Source of the DNA: CAIOZW01 sp049317725
GTDB taxonomy: Bacteria; Acidobacteriota; Blastocatellia; RBC074
DNA length: 57,543 nucleotides
Direction: 5' to 3'
NCBI GenBank assembly: GCA_049317725.1
Contig: JBMOHS010000004.1
Coordinates: 1 to 57,543 of the forward strand
The translations under genes were made by a program, and so were the position numbers. The first letter of the stretch is position 1, and each line of letters begins with the position of its first letter. This document shows positions 17,960 to 26,547 of the stretch, one piece after another. The notes under the pieces were generated by a model, which saw nothing but the letters and a program-made list of their open reading frames with translations, did no database searches and was not told where the DNA came from.

Positions 17960-19093
17960 ATGATGAGGGCGGGTCGTCTACTCAGCGCGGGATTGAAGCA
18001 CGAGCAGATTGCCGAGGAGCTGGCGGCGAGGGTAAGGAACGGAGTCTACGCGGTGGGGACGTTTCTCCCGGCGGAGCGGCAACTGGCGGAGGAGTTGGGC
18101 GTCTCGCGGCCGACACTGCGCAAGGCGTTGACGCCAATGGTCGAGTCGGGGATCTTGATCAATCATCCAGGGATTGGGACGCGGGTCGTCGGAAACGAAC
18201 GGTCGGCGCGGCTGGTCACGGAGCCGGTGCGGAGCGAATGGCGGATCCTCGCGCTGCTCTTGCCGGATTTCAACAACCGCTTCTTCGTCGAGGTGACCGA
18301 GGCGGTCGAGTATGCCTCCCTGCAGCGGGGGTATCAGCTCCTGCTCTGCAATTCGCGCCATCAGGCAAACCTCGAAGAGACGCACCTTCGCCAACTGGCG
18401 GAGCGGAAGGTGGACGGAGTGATCATCGGTCACGATCCCAATTGGGGACCACCGGAGACGATCGAGCTGCTGGAGAGAGCGGGAATTCCCTTCATCTTTC
18501 TCTTCAGCAGTCCTTCGCCGACCAGGTACGACAGCATTCTCTTGGATGAGCACGCCGGGGTCCAGCAGGTGGTTCGCTACCTCGTCTCTCTCGGGCACCG
18601 GGAGATCGCCTTCTGCCGGCCGATTCCTGGGACGACCCCCCACCCGCGCGAGACGGCCTTCCGTCGGCTGATGCACGAGCACCAGGTGGAGCTCCGGGAG
18701 AATTTCTTCCTGAGCAGCGAGCGGCTGGAGGGAGCGGAAGGGCAGCAATCGGTGGAGAGGCTGCTGAGCGGGAGGCCGTCGCCAAGCGCAATCTTTGCTG
18801 GAAATGACCGAATGGCGCTGATTCTGCTGAAGCACCTCGCGGCACTGGGGGTGCGTGTTCCAGAGGATCTCTCCGTCGTCGGCTTTGACAACCTCTCTTT
18901 CACCGAGCACCTGACCACACCATTGACCACAGTTGACCAGCCGAAGACCGAGTTGGGAAGGAGAGCCGTCGAACTGCTGATCGAAAGGATTGCCTTCCCG
19001 ACAGCCGCCGAGGCAACCCGTCCCCGTCGCCCCGTTCGCGAAGTGCTCCATCCACATCTGGTCATCCGGGAGTCGTGCGCGGCGCGAAGCTGA
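17960..19093 (+). CDS. GntR-type HTH / LacI-type sugar-sensor transcriptional regulator
   Basis: A 377-residue regulator. Residues about 12-80 form a GntR winged helix (FLPAERQLAEELGVSRPTLRKAL, then the wing GIGTRVV), and residues about 90-370 a LacI/periplasmic-binding-protein-like effector domain (LLPDFNNRFF, DGVIIG, IFAGNDRMA, VPEDLSVVGFDN). This AraR-like architecture senses sugars. The ATG at 17960 has GGGGAG 6 nt upstream. It is transcribed divergently from the ten-gene glycan operon across a 268-bp region that contains the operon promoter with a spacer palindrome, so it is the likely local repressor, released by a mono- or disaccharide. Downstream it converges on the tricorn-like protease gene. 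Confidence 0.9.
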   Translation: MMRAGRLLSAGLKHEQIAEELAARVRNGVYAVGTFLPAERQLAEELGVSRPTLRKALTPMVESGILINHPGIGTRVVGNERSARLVTEPVRSEWRILALLLPDFNNRFFVEVTEAVEYASLQRGYQLLLCNSRHQANLEETHLRQLAERKVDGVIIGHDPNWGPPETIELLERAGIPFIFLFSSPSPTRYDSILLDEHAGVQQVVRYLVSLGHREIAFCRPIPGTTPHPRETAFRRLMHEHQVELRENFFLSSERLEGAEGQQSVERLLSGRPSPSAIFAGNDRMALILLKHLAALGVRVPEDLSVVGFDNLSFTEHLTTPLTTVDQPKTELGRRAVELLIERIAFPTAAEATRPRRPVREVLHPHLVIRESCAARS

Positions 19094-19181
19094 GGGGAAC
19101 CAAGTCCCAATTCAACAAGATCTGGTGACAAGTGCCAGCGTAAGAGTGAAAAGGGGGGTGTCTGGGCTGGAGGAGATCCGA

Positions 19182-19223
19182 CCTTCGAGACGGACCGCTT
19201 TCGGGAGCAGTGCATCTCGAAGG
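19182..19223. repeat. 9-bp inverted repeat between convergent genes
   Basis: CCTTCGAGA (19182-19190) and TCTCGAAGG (19215-19223) are perfect inverted repeats with a 24-nt loop, in the 150-bp gap between the regulator and the convergent protease gene. There is no adjacent T-tract, so it is not a canonical terminator, though it may act as a transcript 3' structure. Confidence 0.4.
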
Positions 19224-19243
19224 CGAGAAGAGGGGGCGTGGAT

Positions 19244-22200
19244 CTACTTGGTACGGATCGGATCGGCAGGCCGCTTGGGCCAAGTCGTCGGGCCGGTCTT
19301 CTTGAGTTGTTGCAGGAGCTCTTCGACAGCGCGTTCGAGTTGCGGATCGCGCCCCTCGATGACGGCCGCGGGCGGATTGTCGACCTCGATGTCGGGGTCA
19401 ACGCCATAGCCCTCGATGATCCACTCGCCTTTGGTATTGGCAAAGCCGAACTCCGGGACATTGACGGTACCGCCATCAATCAGACTGCCCCGGTTGGTGA
19501 TGCCGACGACGCCGCCCCACGACCGCTTTCCAATAAGGCGCCCAAGGCCTGCCTCGCGGAACATTGCCGGAAAGATGTCTCCGTCGGAGGCAGAGTTCTC
19601 ATTGAGCAAACAGACCATCGGCCCGAGGAAGACCCCATCGGGGTAGGTGGTCCCATCCTCATTGGTCCGCGCGAAGCCCGCGGCGAGCACCTTGCGGCGG
19701 AGCCGCTCGATCAACATCCGCGAGACATTGCCCCCGCCGTTGGCGCGCACATCGATCACCAAGCCCTCCTTGCGGAGTTGCGGGTAGTACCATTTGATGA
19801 ACTCCCGGATTCCGTTGGCCCCCATATCGGGAATGTGCAGGTAGCCAAGCCGCCCGCCGGAGAGCTGGTCGACCTTGGCCTGATTGCCGAGCACCCAGTT
19901 GAGATAGAGAAGGTTCTCCTCATCGGTGACGGGCTGGAAGGTGACGGTCCGTGCCCCTTCGCGGGTCGGAGTCCGGTTGACGGTCAAGCGTACCGGCGCG
20001 CCAGCCCGATGACGAAGGAGGCGGTAGGGATCGTCGTTCGCCGTCAGCTCCTCCCCGTTGATTGCCAAGACGTACTCGCCCGGCTGCAGCTCGACTCCGA
20101 CCTCGGTGAGCGGGGAACGGTAGATCGCCTCCTCGTTCTGCCCACGGAAGAGGGTCGCCAAGCGGTAGCGCCCCGCTGTCCGGTCAAGTTCAAACCGGGC
20201 TCCGGGCAGGGCCACCTGGGGTCGCGGCGACATCGCCCAGTCGCCGCCATCGATGTAGGCGTGCTGGACCGTCAACTCAGCAATCATCTCGCTGATGACG
20301 TAGTTCAGATCAGAGCGATGCGCGACGTGAGCGAGGAGCGGCTCGTACTGGCGCCGAAGGGCCTCCCAATCGTAGCCGTGCATATTGGGGACGTAGAAGA
20401 AGTCGCGGTAGCGGCGCCAGACCTCGTGAAAGATCTGCTTCCACTCCTCTGCCGGTACGCGGTCGACCGCCAGTTGCGAGGTCGAAATCGCCTTGCGGGC
20501 ACGCTCCCCGCCCGGAGCCGCGTCGAGCAGGGCGATCGCTCCCCCCTGCCGAACGAGTACCTTCGTACCATCGGACGAGAGCGCATAGCCCCCCACCCCG
20601 TCGAGCAGAACCGTCTCCTTCCGCTCCTTGAGTGAGAAGACACGCAGTGAGGGGGCCGGGTCAGCTTGACGACCATAGTAGAACGACGGCGTCACCACAT
20701 AGAGCAGGTGGCCCGCACGGGTCGAGAGCGCAGCATAGTTGTTGGCTGGGAGTGGAACCCGGGTGACACGCCCCTCGATCCCCTCAAAGTCGATGGCCAG
20801 CTCTCCCGTCGGCGTCGAGGCGGCGGCAACCGGGGCCTCCTTCGCGGGGGGTGCCTCGGCTGGACGGGTGACCGTCACCTCGTCGCTCTCGACTGGAAAG
20901 GGGTGCGGTCCGTTGCGACGCAGCGCCAACGCGAAGATCCCCAGATCCCGTGTCGTCGCATAGTTGAACTCCGCCCCGGAGATGAGCGGCGCATACTCCC
21001 GCTGGCTAATGAAGTAGAGGTACTGTCCACTTGGATCCCAGGCCGGATTCTGCGCGTTGAAGCCGAGGCTCGTCACCCTTCGCAGCCGCTGCTCCCCGCT
21101 CGACCAGACATGGATCGAGGACTGCTGATTCTCTTCCGGCAAGGAGAAGGCCAGGAAATTGCCGCGCGGAGACCACGTGTGATCCGAGACCTGCCCGTTC
21201 CGCGCATTCGCCACCTCGACCAGGCTCCGATCGGCGACCGTCAAGACCCAGACCTTGCCGTCCTTGTCGGTAAAGGCGAGACGGGAGCCATCCGGCGACC
21301 ACTTCGGCGCGTAGCGCATCGCCTTCCCCCCTTTGGTCCACTGCTCGGGCGGTGTCAACCCGTCCTGGGCGACCACCCAGATCTCCTCCTCGCCACTCCG
21401 ATCCGAGATGAACGCGATTCGTGACCCGTCCGGGGACCAACTCGGCCACTTGTCGTGCGCCCCCGAGGAGCTGGTCAGATTGCGGGTCTCCCCCTTCTCG
21501 ATCGGGACACTGAAGAGATCCCCGCGGGCCGCGAGGATCGCCCGCTCGCCCTTCGGACTCAGCCCAAGATGGGTGATCTGCCCTGCGACGGAGATCCGGC
21601 CCGGACGACGTGCCAGCCCCTCATCGGGTACCTGGATCGTGATCGGTCGACTCTGCTTCTTCTGGATGTCGTAGACCTGCAACTGGCCGTTCAACTCGTA
21701 GACGATCCGTCCCTCTTGATCCGAAGAGGGCCAGCGAACGTCCCACACCTTCTCCGTGGTCAGTGGTGTCGTCCGGGAGGTCCGCAGGTCATAGGCGTAG
21801 AGGTTGAACGTCCCATCCCGGTCAGAGGTAAAGTAGATCGTCTGCCCGATCCACATCGGATCGCGGTCGGCCCGGGGATGATCGGTCAGCCGACGCACCG
21901 CACGCGTCTGCAGGTCGAAAAGAAAGAGATCGTTGGCCTGCCCGCCGCCGTAGCGCTTCTCAGACCGGAAGTCACGGGCCCGTGGCGAATAGACGACCTG
22001 CCGCCCGTCTGGCGAGTACTCGCCCGCCCCCGATTCCGGCATCGGCAGCGCCTCAGCGGGCCCTCCCGTCAGCGCCACCCGGTAGAGCCGTGTCAGCGGA
22101 AGCGTCCAGGCGTCCCGATGTGAACGAAAGAGGATCGAGGTGCCATCCGGCGTCCAGCCGTAGACTTGGTGGTCATAGCCCCAGCGAGGGGCGAGCGGCC

Positions 22201-22534
22201 CCCGCGCCGGATAGAAGGTCAGTTGGCGGGGCTCGCCTCCGGTCGCAGGAATGACGTAGACCTGCTCGTCCCCGTCGATCTGCCCGGTGAAGGCGATCCA
22301 CTTCCCATCCGGCGAGAACTTGGCAAAGAGTTCGAGTCCGGGATGGCTCGTCAACCGTGTCGCACTCCCCCCAACCACTGGGGCGATCCAAATATCTCCC
22401 CCGTAGGTGAAGACGACCCGCTCCCCGTGCAGATCCGGGAAGCGCAACAGCCGCGTCTCGGCCCAACCGGTCCCCATCAGGCAGAACCAGACGATCCCCA
22501 ACCCCAACGCTCTCCATCCCTGTCTCTCGCTCAT
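19244..22534 (-). CDS. Tricorn-like S41 family serine protease
   Basis: A 1096-residue protein of the tricorn protease family. A hydrophobic segment near the N-terminus (ALGLGIVWFCLMGTGWA) suggests a signal peptide. Two beta-propeller-like blocks of PD40/WD40-type repeats follow (repeated SPDGKWIAF, SPDGRQVVY, SPDGSRIAF, SPDGSRLAF). Then come a linker, a PDZ-like domain (YVLAINGEELT) and the S41 catalytic domain with NENSASDGD carrying the expected Ser about 110 residues from the C-terminus. The ATG at 22534 has GGAGGAG 6 nt upstream; an in-frame ATG lies 57 bp further upstream. Tricorn releases small peptides downstream of larger proteases. The predicted export here argues for periplasmic peptide scavenging; no cofactor peptidases are adjacent. 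Confidence 0.9.
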   Translation of the reverse strand: MSERQGWRALGLGIVWFCLMGTGWAETRLLRFPDLHGERVVFTYGGDIWIAPVVGGSATRLTSHPGLELFAKFSPDGKWIAFTGQIDGDEQVYVIPATGGEPRQLTFYPARGPLAPRWGYDHQVYGWTPDGTSILFRSHRDAWTLPLTRLYRVALTGGPAEALPMPESGAGEYSPDGRQVVYSPRARDFRSEKRYGGGQANDLFLFDLQTRAVRRLTDHPRADRDPMWIGQTIYFTSDRDGTFNLYAYDLRTSRTTPLTTEKVWDVRWPSSDQEGRIVYELNGQLQVYDIQKKQSRPITIQVPDEGLARRPGRISVAGQITHLGLSPKGERAILAARGDLFSVPIEKGETRNLTSSSGAHDKWPSWSPDGSRIAFISDRSGEEEIWVVAQDGLTPPEQWTKGGKAMRYAPKWSPDGSRLAFTDKDGKVWVLTVADRSLVEVANARNGQVSDHTWSPRGNFLAFSLPEENQQSSIHVWSSGEQRLRRVTSLGFNAQNPAWDPSGQYLYFISQREYAPLISGAEFNYATTRDLGIFALALRRNGPHPFPVESDEVTVTRPAEAPPAKEAPVAAASTPTGELAIDFEGIEGRVTRVPLPANNYAALSTRAGHLLYVVTPSFYYGRQADPAPSLRVFSLKERKETVLLDGVGGYALSSDGTKVLVRQGGAIALLDAAPGGERARKAISTSQLAVDRVPAEEWKQIFHEVWRRYRDFFYVPNMHGYDWEALRRQYEPLLAHVAHRSDLNYVISEMIAELTVQHAYIDGGDWAMSPRPQVALPGARFELDRTAGRYRLATLFRGQNEEAIYRSPLTEVGVELQPGEYVLAINGEELTANDDPYRLLRHRAGAPVRLTVNRTPTREGARTVTFQPVTDEENLLYLNWVLGNQAKVDQLSGGRLGYLHIPDMGANGIREFIKWYYPQLRKEGLVIDVRANGGGNVSRMLIERLRRKVLAAGFARTNEDGTTYPDGVFLGPMVCLLNENSASDGDIFPAMFREAGLGRLIGKRSWGGVVGITNRGSLIDGGTVNVPEFGFANTKGEWIIEGYGVDPDIEVDNPPAAVIEGRDPQLERAVEELLQQLKKTGPTTWPKRPADPIRTK

Positions 22535-22628
22535 CTTCATCTCCTCCATCCTCTCTGCGATGCTTCTCTCGACCCTCTTCTTCCCTGTCATCCAATTTTC
22601 AAAGAATCATCCCGGGTCGGCCCACTGG

Positions 22629-23774
22629 CTACCGCAACTCGAGACTCCGCCGTGTCGTCAGCTCGTAGTACGAGCCATACCCTCCCTGCTCGTAATCGGC
22701 AATCAGACTGGCGATCGTCTGCAGAATCTGCACACTGAAGTGGTTGTCGATCGTCTGTGGATGGACCGAGGTGTAGTACGCATAGTTGAAATAGCTTCGA
22801 ATGATGACGCTCCGCTCATCGATCGGGAGGGCCTTGAGATTCTCGACCCAACGGGTCATCGCGTCCTGTCGCCAGAGATAGAACTCGACATTCGAGACAT
22901 AGAAGGCCGTCACCTTCTCCCCGATCTCCCGCAGGTAATCCCCCACGGAACGCAGCGCCTGCTGCCCGGAGAGGTCACCCGTAATCGGAATGATGCGGTG
23001 TTGATCGTGCATCTCCTTGAGCACCCGGTAGGTTGCCTCGGTCGCGAGATAGTTGCGGTGCTGCCCGGCCAGATCCTTTTCGAGCAGAATGTCGCGGTAG
23101 GCCGGAAAGAAGCGCCCCGTCGGCCGATCCCGGATCGTGTACCGAACCTCCAGACAGTCGTTCGAGAAGGCCCCGTAGATCTCCTGGATCGTCTCGAAAT
23201 CGCGCGGAGAGAGGGCAAGCCCGAGCCCCGTCAGCCGCTTGCGTACTTCCTGCAACGTCTTCTCCGCCACCTTCGGATCGAGTGGCGTGCGGTCGAAGTA
23301 GTCGACAAGGTCCCGGATCGGGCGATCCTGCCATTGACGACTCTCCTTCGGGAGCGGACGTCCAAAGAGCAGCGACAGATACTCGACCCGGCTGCGCGAC
23401 ATCATAAAGAGCGCTTTGAAGAGCAGATGCTGCAGCATCGCGTCGCGTCGCACATCGACCATGATCGCCAAGCGCGGCTGAATCTGGGCGATATAGGTGT
23501 AGTTCTGGTCGGGTCCGACACCAAGGTAGACGCCTCCCCGCAGATCCATCTCGGCGAGCTTCCCAAGAACGTGCTGGTAGGAAAGTTCATTCGAGACCAG
23601 ATTGTCGGATCCGAAATAGCCGGCCCGCTCCGAGAGACGCTGGCTCAGCTGGGCAAAATCGGCTTGCTTGCCGACGAGCGGTGGGGATTGCGCCTGCACC
23701 GCCACGGAGAGCGCCGACAGAACCCCAAGCAGGAACGGCAGGGATCTGGACGAATGGAGCGAATTCTTCTTCAT
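22629..23774 (-). CDS. Exported protein of unknown function, possibly LIC_10091-like
   Basis: A 381-residue protein with a clear signal peptide (residues 1-29, ending VAVQAQ). The mature part opens with conserved-looking NLVSNELSYQHVL and GVYLGVGPDQNYTYIAQIQPRLAIMVDVRRD segments, reminiscent of a Rossmann/methyltransferase-like fold and of the LIC_10091 family; this match is from memory and uncertain. The ATG follows GGAGGAG at 10 nt. It is 48 bp from the FHA gene and 94 bp ahead of the tricorn-like gene, so probably in the same transcript. No catalytic residues can be assigned. Confidence 0.6.
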   Translation of the reverse strand: MKKNSLHSSRSLPFLLGVLSALSVAVQAQSPPLVGKQADFAQLSQRLSERAGYFGSDNLVSNELSYQHVLGKLAEMDLRGGVYLGVGPDQNYTYIAQIQPRLAIMVDVRRDAMLQHLLFKALFMMSRSRVEYLSLLFGRPLPKESRQWQDRPIRDLVDYFDRTPLDPKVAEKTLQEVRKRLTGLGLALSPRDFETIQEIYGAFSNDCLEVRYTIRDRPTGRFFPAYRDILLEKDLAGQHRNYLATEATYRVLKEMHDQHRIIPITGDLSGQQALRSVGDYLREIGEKVTAFYVSNVEFYLWRQDAMTRWVENLKALPIDERSVIIRSYFNYAYYTSVHPQTIDNHFSVQILQTIASLIADYEQGGYGSYYELTTRRSLELR

Positions 23775-23822
23775 CGGACGGGTTCTCCTCCAGTATTGGT
23801 CGAGACGAAAGTTGGGGAGCGG

Positions 23823-24674
23823 TCACTCCTGCGGCGCAGGTTCCTCAATCCAGAGCTGATAGGATCCGATACGGATCGACCGACCCGGCCGGACTGTCGC
23901 CTCTTCGCCGGGAAGGATCTCCTCATCACCCACCTCGATCGGATTGCGTCCCAGGCAAGCGATCCGGTAGCTCCCCCCCGACGCTCGCGTGATCGTTACG
24001 TGACGCCGACTGATCTCCAGATCGCCAGTCAGCACCAGATCGACCGCCAGCCCCTGCCCTCCGCGCCCGAGAGTAACACTCTCCCCTTGCGCGACAAAGA
24101 GCCCCTCTGGATGCCCGGCTTCGCCAGATCCAGACCGTCCGTAGCGCACCGCGAAACGGCGGGACCGGGCCATCACCAGTGTCGCCTCCGCGGGGGCTGG
24201 CGGTGGAGTCGATCCGGGTCGACGCGGCGTAACCTGTGTCTGGGACAACTCTTCCTCCCACACAGGTTGGACCCGCACCTCCCCTCGACTAAGTGTCCCA
24301 TCGATGCCAAAAGAGAGGACCAGACGCGTGGTCCTGAGGGCGCGATCTCCGACCAACTCCCGGGCCCGACGCGCCAGTCCCTCCCGCAGGGCCTCCTCCA
24401 ACGCCTCACGCTTGCGGCCTTGCCAGAGCTGGTCATCCTCGCGGCTGAGATAGATCAGATACTCCGGGGGGAGGTAGGTCTGGCCACCGGGCGGAGTAAA
24501 CATCTCCTGCCGCATTACCTTCTCGATCTCGCGTGCCAACCGGACATAGAAGAGGTTCCCCTCATTGCCCGGTCGGTTGCTCTCTTCCGATGAAGAGGGC
24601 GGATCTTCGCCATCCAGCCACCGGCGGAACCGTTCCCACCCGTCTGTCCAGCTTGTCCTCTTCTGCTTGCTCAT
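23823..24674 (-). CDS. DUF3662-FHA domain protein (FhaA-like)
   Basis: A 283-residue cytoplasmic phosphopeptide-binding protein. Residues about 40-140 look like DUF3662 (the N-terminal domain of mycobacterial FhaA), a proline-rich linker follows, and residues about 195-275 form an FHA domain with the LGR (202-204), ISRRH (221-225) and NPIEV (244-248) signatures that bind phosphothreonine. ATG 24674 is chosen because upstream in-frame sequence lacks similarity and would overlap the kinase gene; 43 bp separates the two. Next to a Ser/Thr kinase and PP2C phosphatase, it is a likely kinase substrate or scaffold. Confidence 0.85.
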   Translation of the reverse strand: MSKQKRTSWTDGWERFRRWLDGEDPPSSSEESNRPGNEGNLFYVRLAREIEKVMRQEMFTPPGGQTYLPPEYLIYLSREDDQLWQGRKREALEEALREGLARRARELVGDRALRTTRLVLSFGIDGTLSRGEVRVQPVWEEELSQTQVTPRRPGSTPPPAPAEATLVMARSRRFAVRYGRSGSGEAGHPEGLFVAQGESVTLGRGGQGLAVDLVLTGDLEISRRHVTITRASGGSYRIACLGRNPIEVGDEEILPGEEATVRPGRSIRIGSYQLWIEEPAPQE

Positions 24675-24717
24675 CCCGTTCCGGCTCGACCGATTGTTCC
24701 CTTCCCGCCATCCCGCG

Positions 24718-26442
24718 TCAGGGCCGCGGGGAGGGGATGACACGAATGTACTCCGCAGAGCCATAGACCCATCCCTGTGCTTTCCGCGGCGGATGGGGGT
24801 AGGTCTCATCCCATTGGGTCACCTCGATCTGCATCCACTGCTGCCGATTGACCGTCAGCAGCGGGTGTCGAGAACCACGCGCAATCACCCCCAGCACTGG
24901 CTCGGAAGACCCCGGTCCGCCGCGGACATTGAGTGCGCTGACGACGACCTCGACCTCTCCCTGGGCCGTCCCCCTCTCCTTGCCTGTCCATTGCCGAACG
25001 GAAACATAGACCAGGGAGAGGATCACCAGCAACCCCACCGCCGCCAGTCCAACCCCATACCGATGCCGGATCAGTCGACGCCACCACCCTTCCGGGCGGG
25101 CAACCGTCCCTTTCCCCGCGCGTTCCGGTTGCCTTCGCCACGGCTTGGGCCTCGCCTTGCCAGCCCCACGATCGAGAGAACGGCCTGCTGCACCAGTGGG
25201 GAGCCCCTCCGGCTCGGCAGCGGGAGGCAGAGGAAGCTCGATGACGACCCGGCCCGTTCGCCGCTCCCGTCGCGCCGGTTCCCGCTTCATCTCGCCCGGC
25301 CTGGTCAGCGAGGAAGGGAAGGATGCCAGATCTTCCTCCATTCGGGGAGTGGGAGTCGAGCGCGCCTCTCCGCGTGTTCCCTCCGCAAAGCTGAGATCAA
25401 AATGGGGCTGATCCGGCTTCTCCGGAAGCTGTCCCGGCTGCACCCGCAACCTTGCCCGAACAATGGTCGTTGCCTCTGCCGCTTCCGACTCTTCCGCCTG
25501 ATCGGCCCTGGCACCCGCCAGCACCAGATCCTGCCAGAACTCCAGGACCGTCTGGTACCGCGCCTCAGCTCGGTCATCCGTTGCGCGACGCAACACCCGC
25601 AGCAATGCCTTGCCCACCTCGCTCCTCGCCCAGGGCTCGGGCATGGCCGTGATCGGGGCACACTTGAACGAACTGGGAGGCCGTCCCACCAGCACGGTAT
25701 AAAAACTCTTCGCCAACGAATAGATATCTGCCGATGGGGTCAATGGCACCGGTGATCCGGCCAGCCCCCGATTTGGATTGACCTCGGGATGATGCTCTGG
25801 CGGCGCGTAGAGTCCCGCGCCTACCCGCGTCACCTCCGACAATGGCTCATCCTGCCCCACACCCAGCTTCGCTACTCCGAAATCAGCGATCTTGACGATC
25901 TGGTGATCCCGGCTCAGCAAAAAATTGTTGGGCTTGAGGTCCCGGTGAATGATGCCGCGGCTGTGCGCGTAGGCCAATCCCTCGCAGACTTGCCGAAAGT
26001 AGAAGAGGCTCTCCGTCAGGCTCAACGCATTGCCCGGTTGCTCTCGGCAGCGCTTGAGCAGATCCCCTCCCGGCATGTACTCCAAGACGAGATAGTGAAA
26101 CGGGGTGCCCCGCAGATCCGCCGCCGTCCCGTGCCCCAGCCGCAAGATGACGTGCGGATGGCGGACCGTGTCGAGCGCGATCGCCTCATTCTGGAAATTC
26201 TCGATCAGAGTCCGCTCCAGATCCGCGTCCGGCGTACCCTGCAGTCCCGGGTTGAGGGCCTTGATCACCACCTCCTCGGCCAATGCCGCCTCGGCATCGG
26301 TCGCCGCTGGCCCACCACCAGGAGCCTCACCTGCCCGCCAATCCCGCGCCAGAAAGATCTCGGAATAGCTGCCGCGCCCCAGCCGCTCAAGGATCTGGTA
26401 TCGCTCATCGACAAGACTCTGCTCCAGTTTCAGTTCCTGCAT
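24718..26442 (-). CDS. Ser/Thr protein kinase with one TM segment and SH3-like C-terminal domain
   Basis: A 574-residue eukaryotic-like membrane kinase. The Gly loop GRGSYSEIF (22-30), the ATP-binding Lys in VVIKAL (K61), HRDLKPNN (166-173), DFG (187-189) and APPE are all present, so it should be active. After a basic, proline-rich juxtamembrane region, one transmembrane helix (about 465-485) leads to an extracytoplasmic SH3b-like domain (VVVSALNVRGGPGSSEPVLG). This differs from PknB kinases, which carry PASTA repeats. It sits between the PP2C gene (105-bp gap) and the FHA gene. It likely senses cell-wall or surface state and phosphorylates the FHA protein and/or the neighbouring FtsW/RodA protein; targets are inference. 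Confidence 0.93.
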   Translation of the reverse strand: MQELKLEQSLVDERYQILERLGRGSYSEIFLARDWRAGEAPGGGPAATDAEAALAEEVVIKALNPGLQGTPDADLERTLIENFQNEAIALDTVRHPHVILRLGHGTAADLRGTPFHYLVLEYMPGGDLLKRCREQPGNALSLTESLFYFRQVCEGLAYAHSRGIIHRDLKPNNFLLSRDHQIVKIADFGVAKLGVGQDEPLSEVTRVGAGLYAPPEHHPEVNPNRGLAGSPVPLTPSADIYSLAKSFYTVLVGRPPSSFKCAPITAMPEPWARSEVGKALLRVLRRATDDRAEARYQTVLEFWQDLVLAGARADQAEESEAAEATTIVRARLRVQPGQLPEKPDQPHFDLSFAEGTRGEARSTPTPRMEEDLASFPSSLTRPGEMKREPARRERRTGRVVIELPLPPAAEPEGLPTGAAGRSLDRGAGKARPKPWRRQPERAGKGTVARPEGWWRRLIRHRYGVGLAAVGLLVILSLVYVSVRQWTGKERGTAQGEVEVVVSALNVRGGPGSSEPVLGVIARGSRHPLLTVNRQQWMQIEVTQWDETYPHPPRKAQGWVYGSAEYIRVIPSPRP

Positions 26443-26547
26443 CGGCGGATCCCGACCCTCTCCTTCCCTGAACTGTTCCCTTCCTCTCCGCTCTTCTCTC
26501 TTTGTCTACTGCTCGCGGCTTATCTCGATGAACGGCTGGACATCGAC

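Noticed and set aside
22407..24593. 728-codon plus-strand open frame opposite the tricorn-like, LIC-like and FHA genes
   Set aside because: It spans several well-supported minus-strand genes, has no domain features, and is the antisense by-product of GC-rich codon bias.
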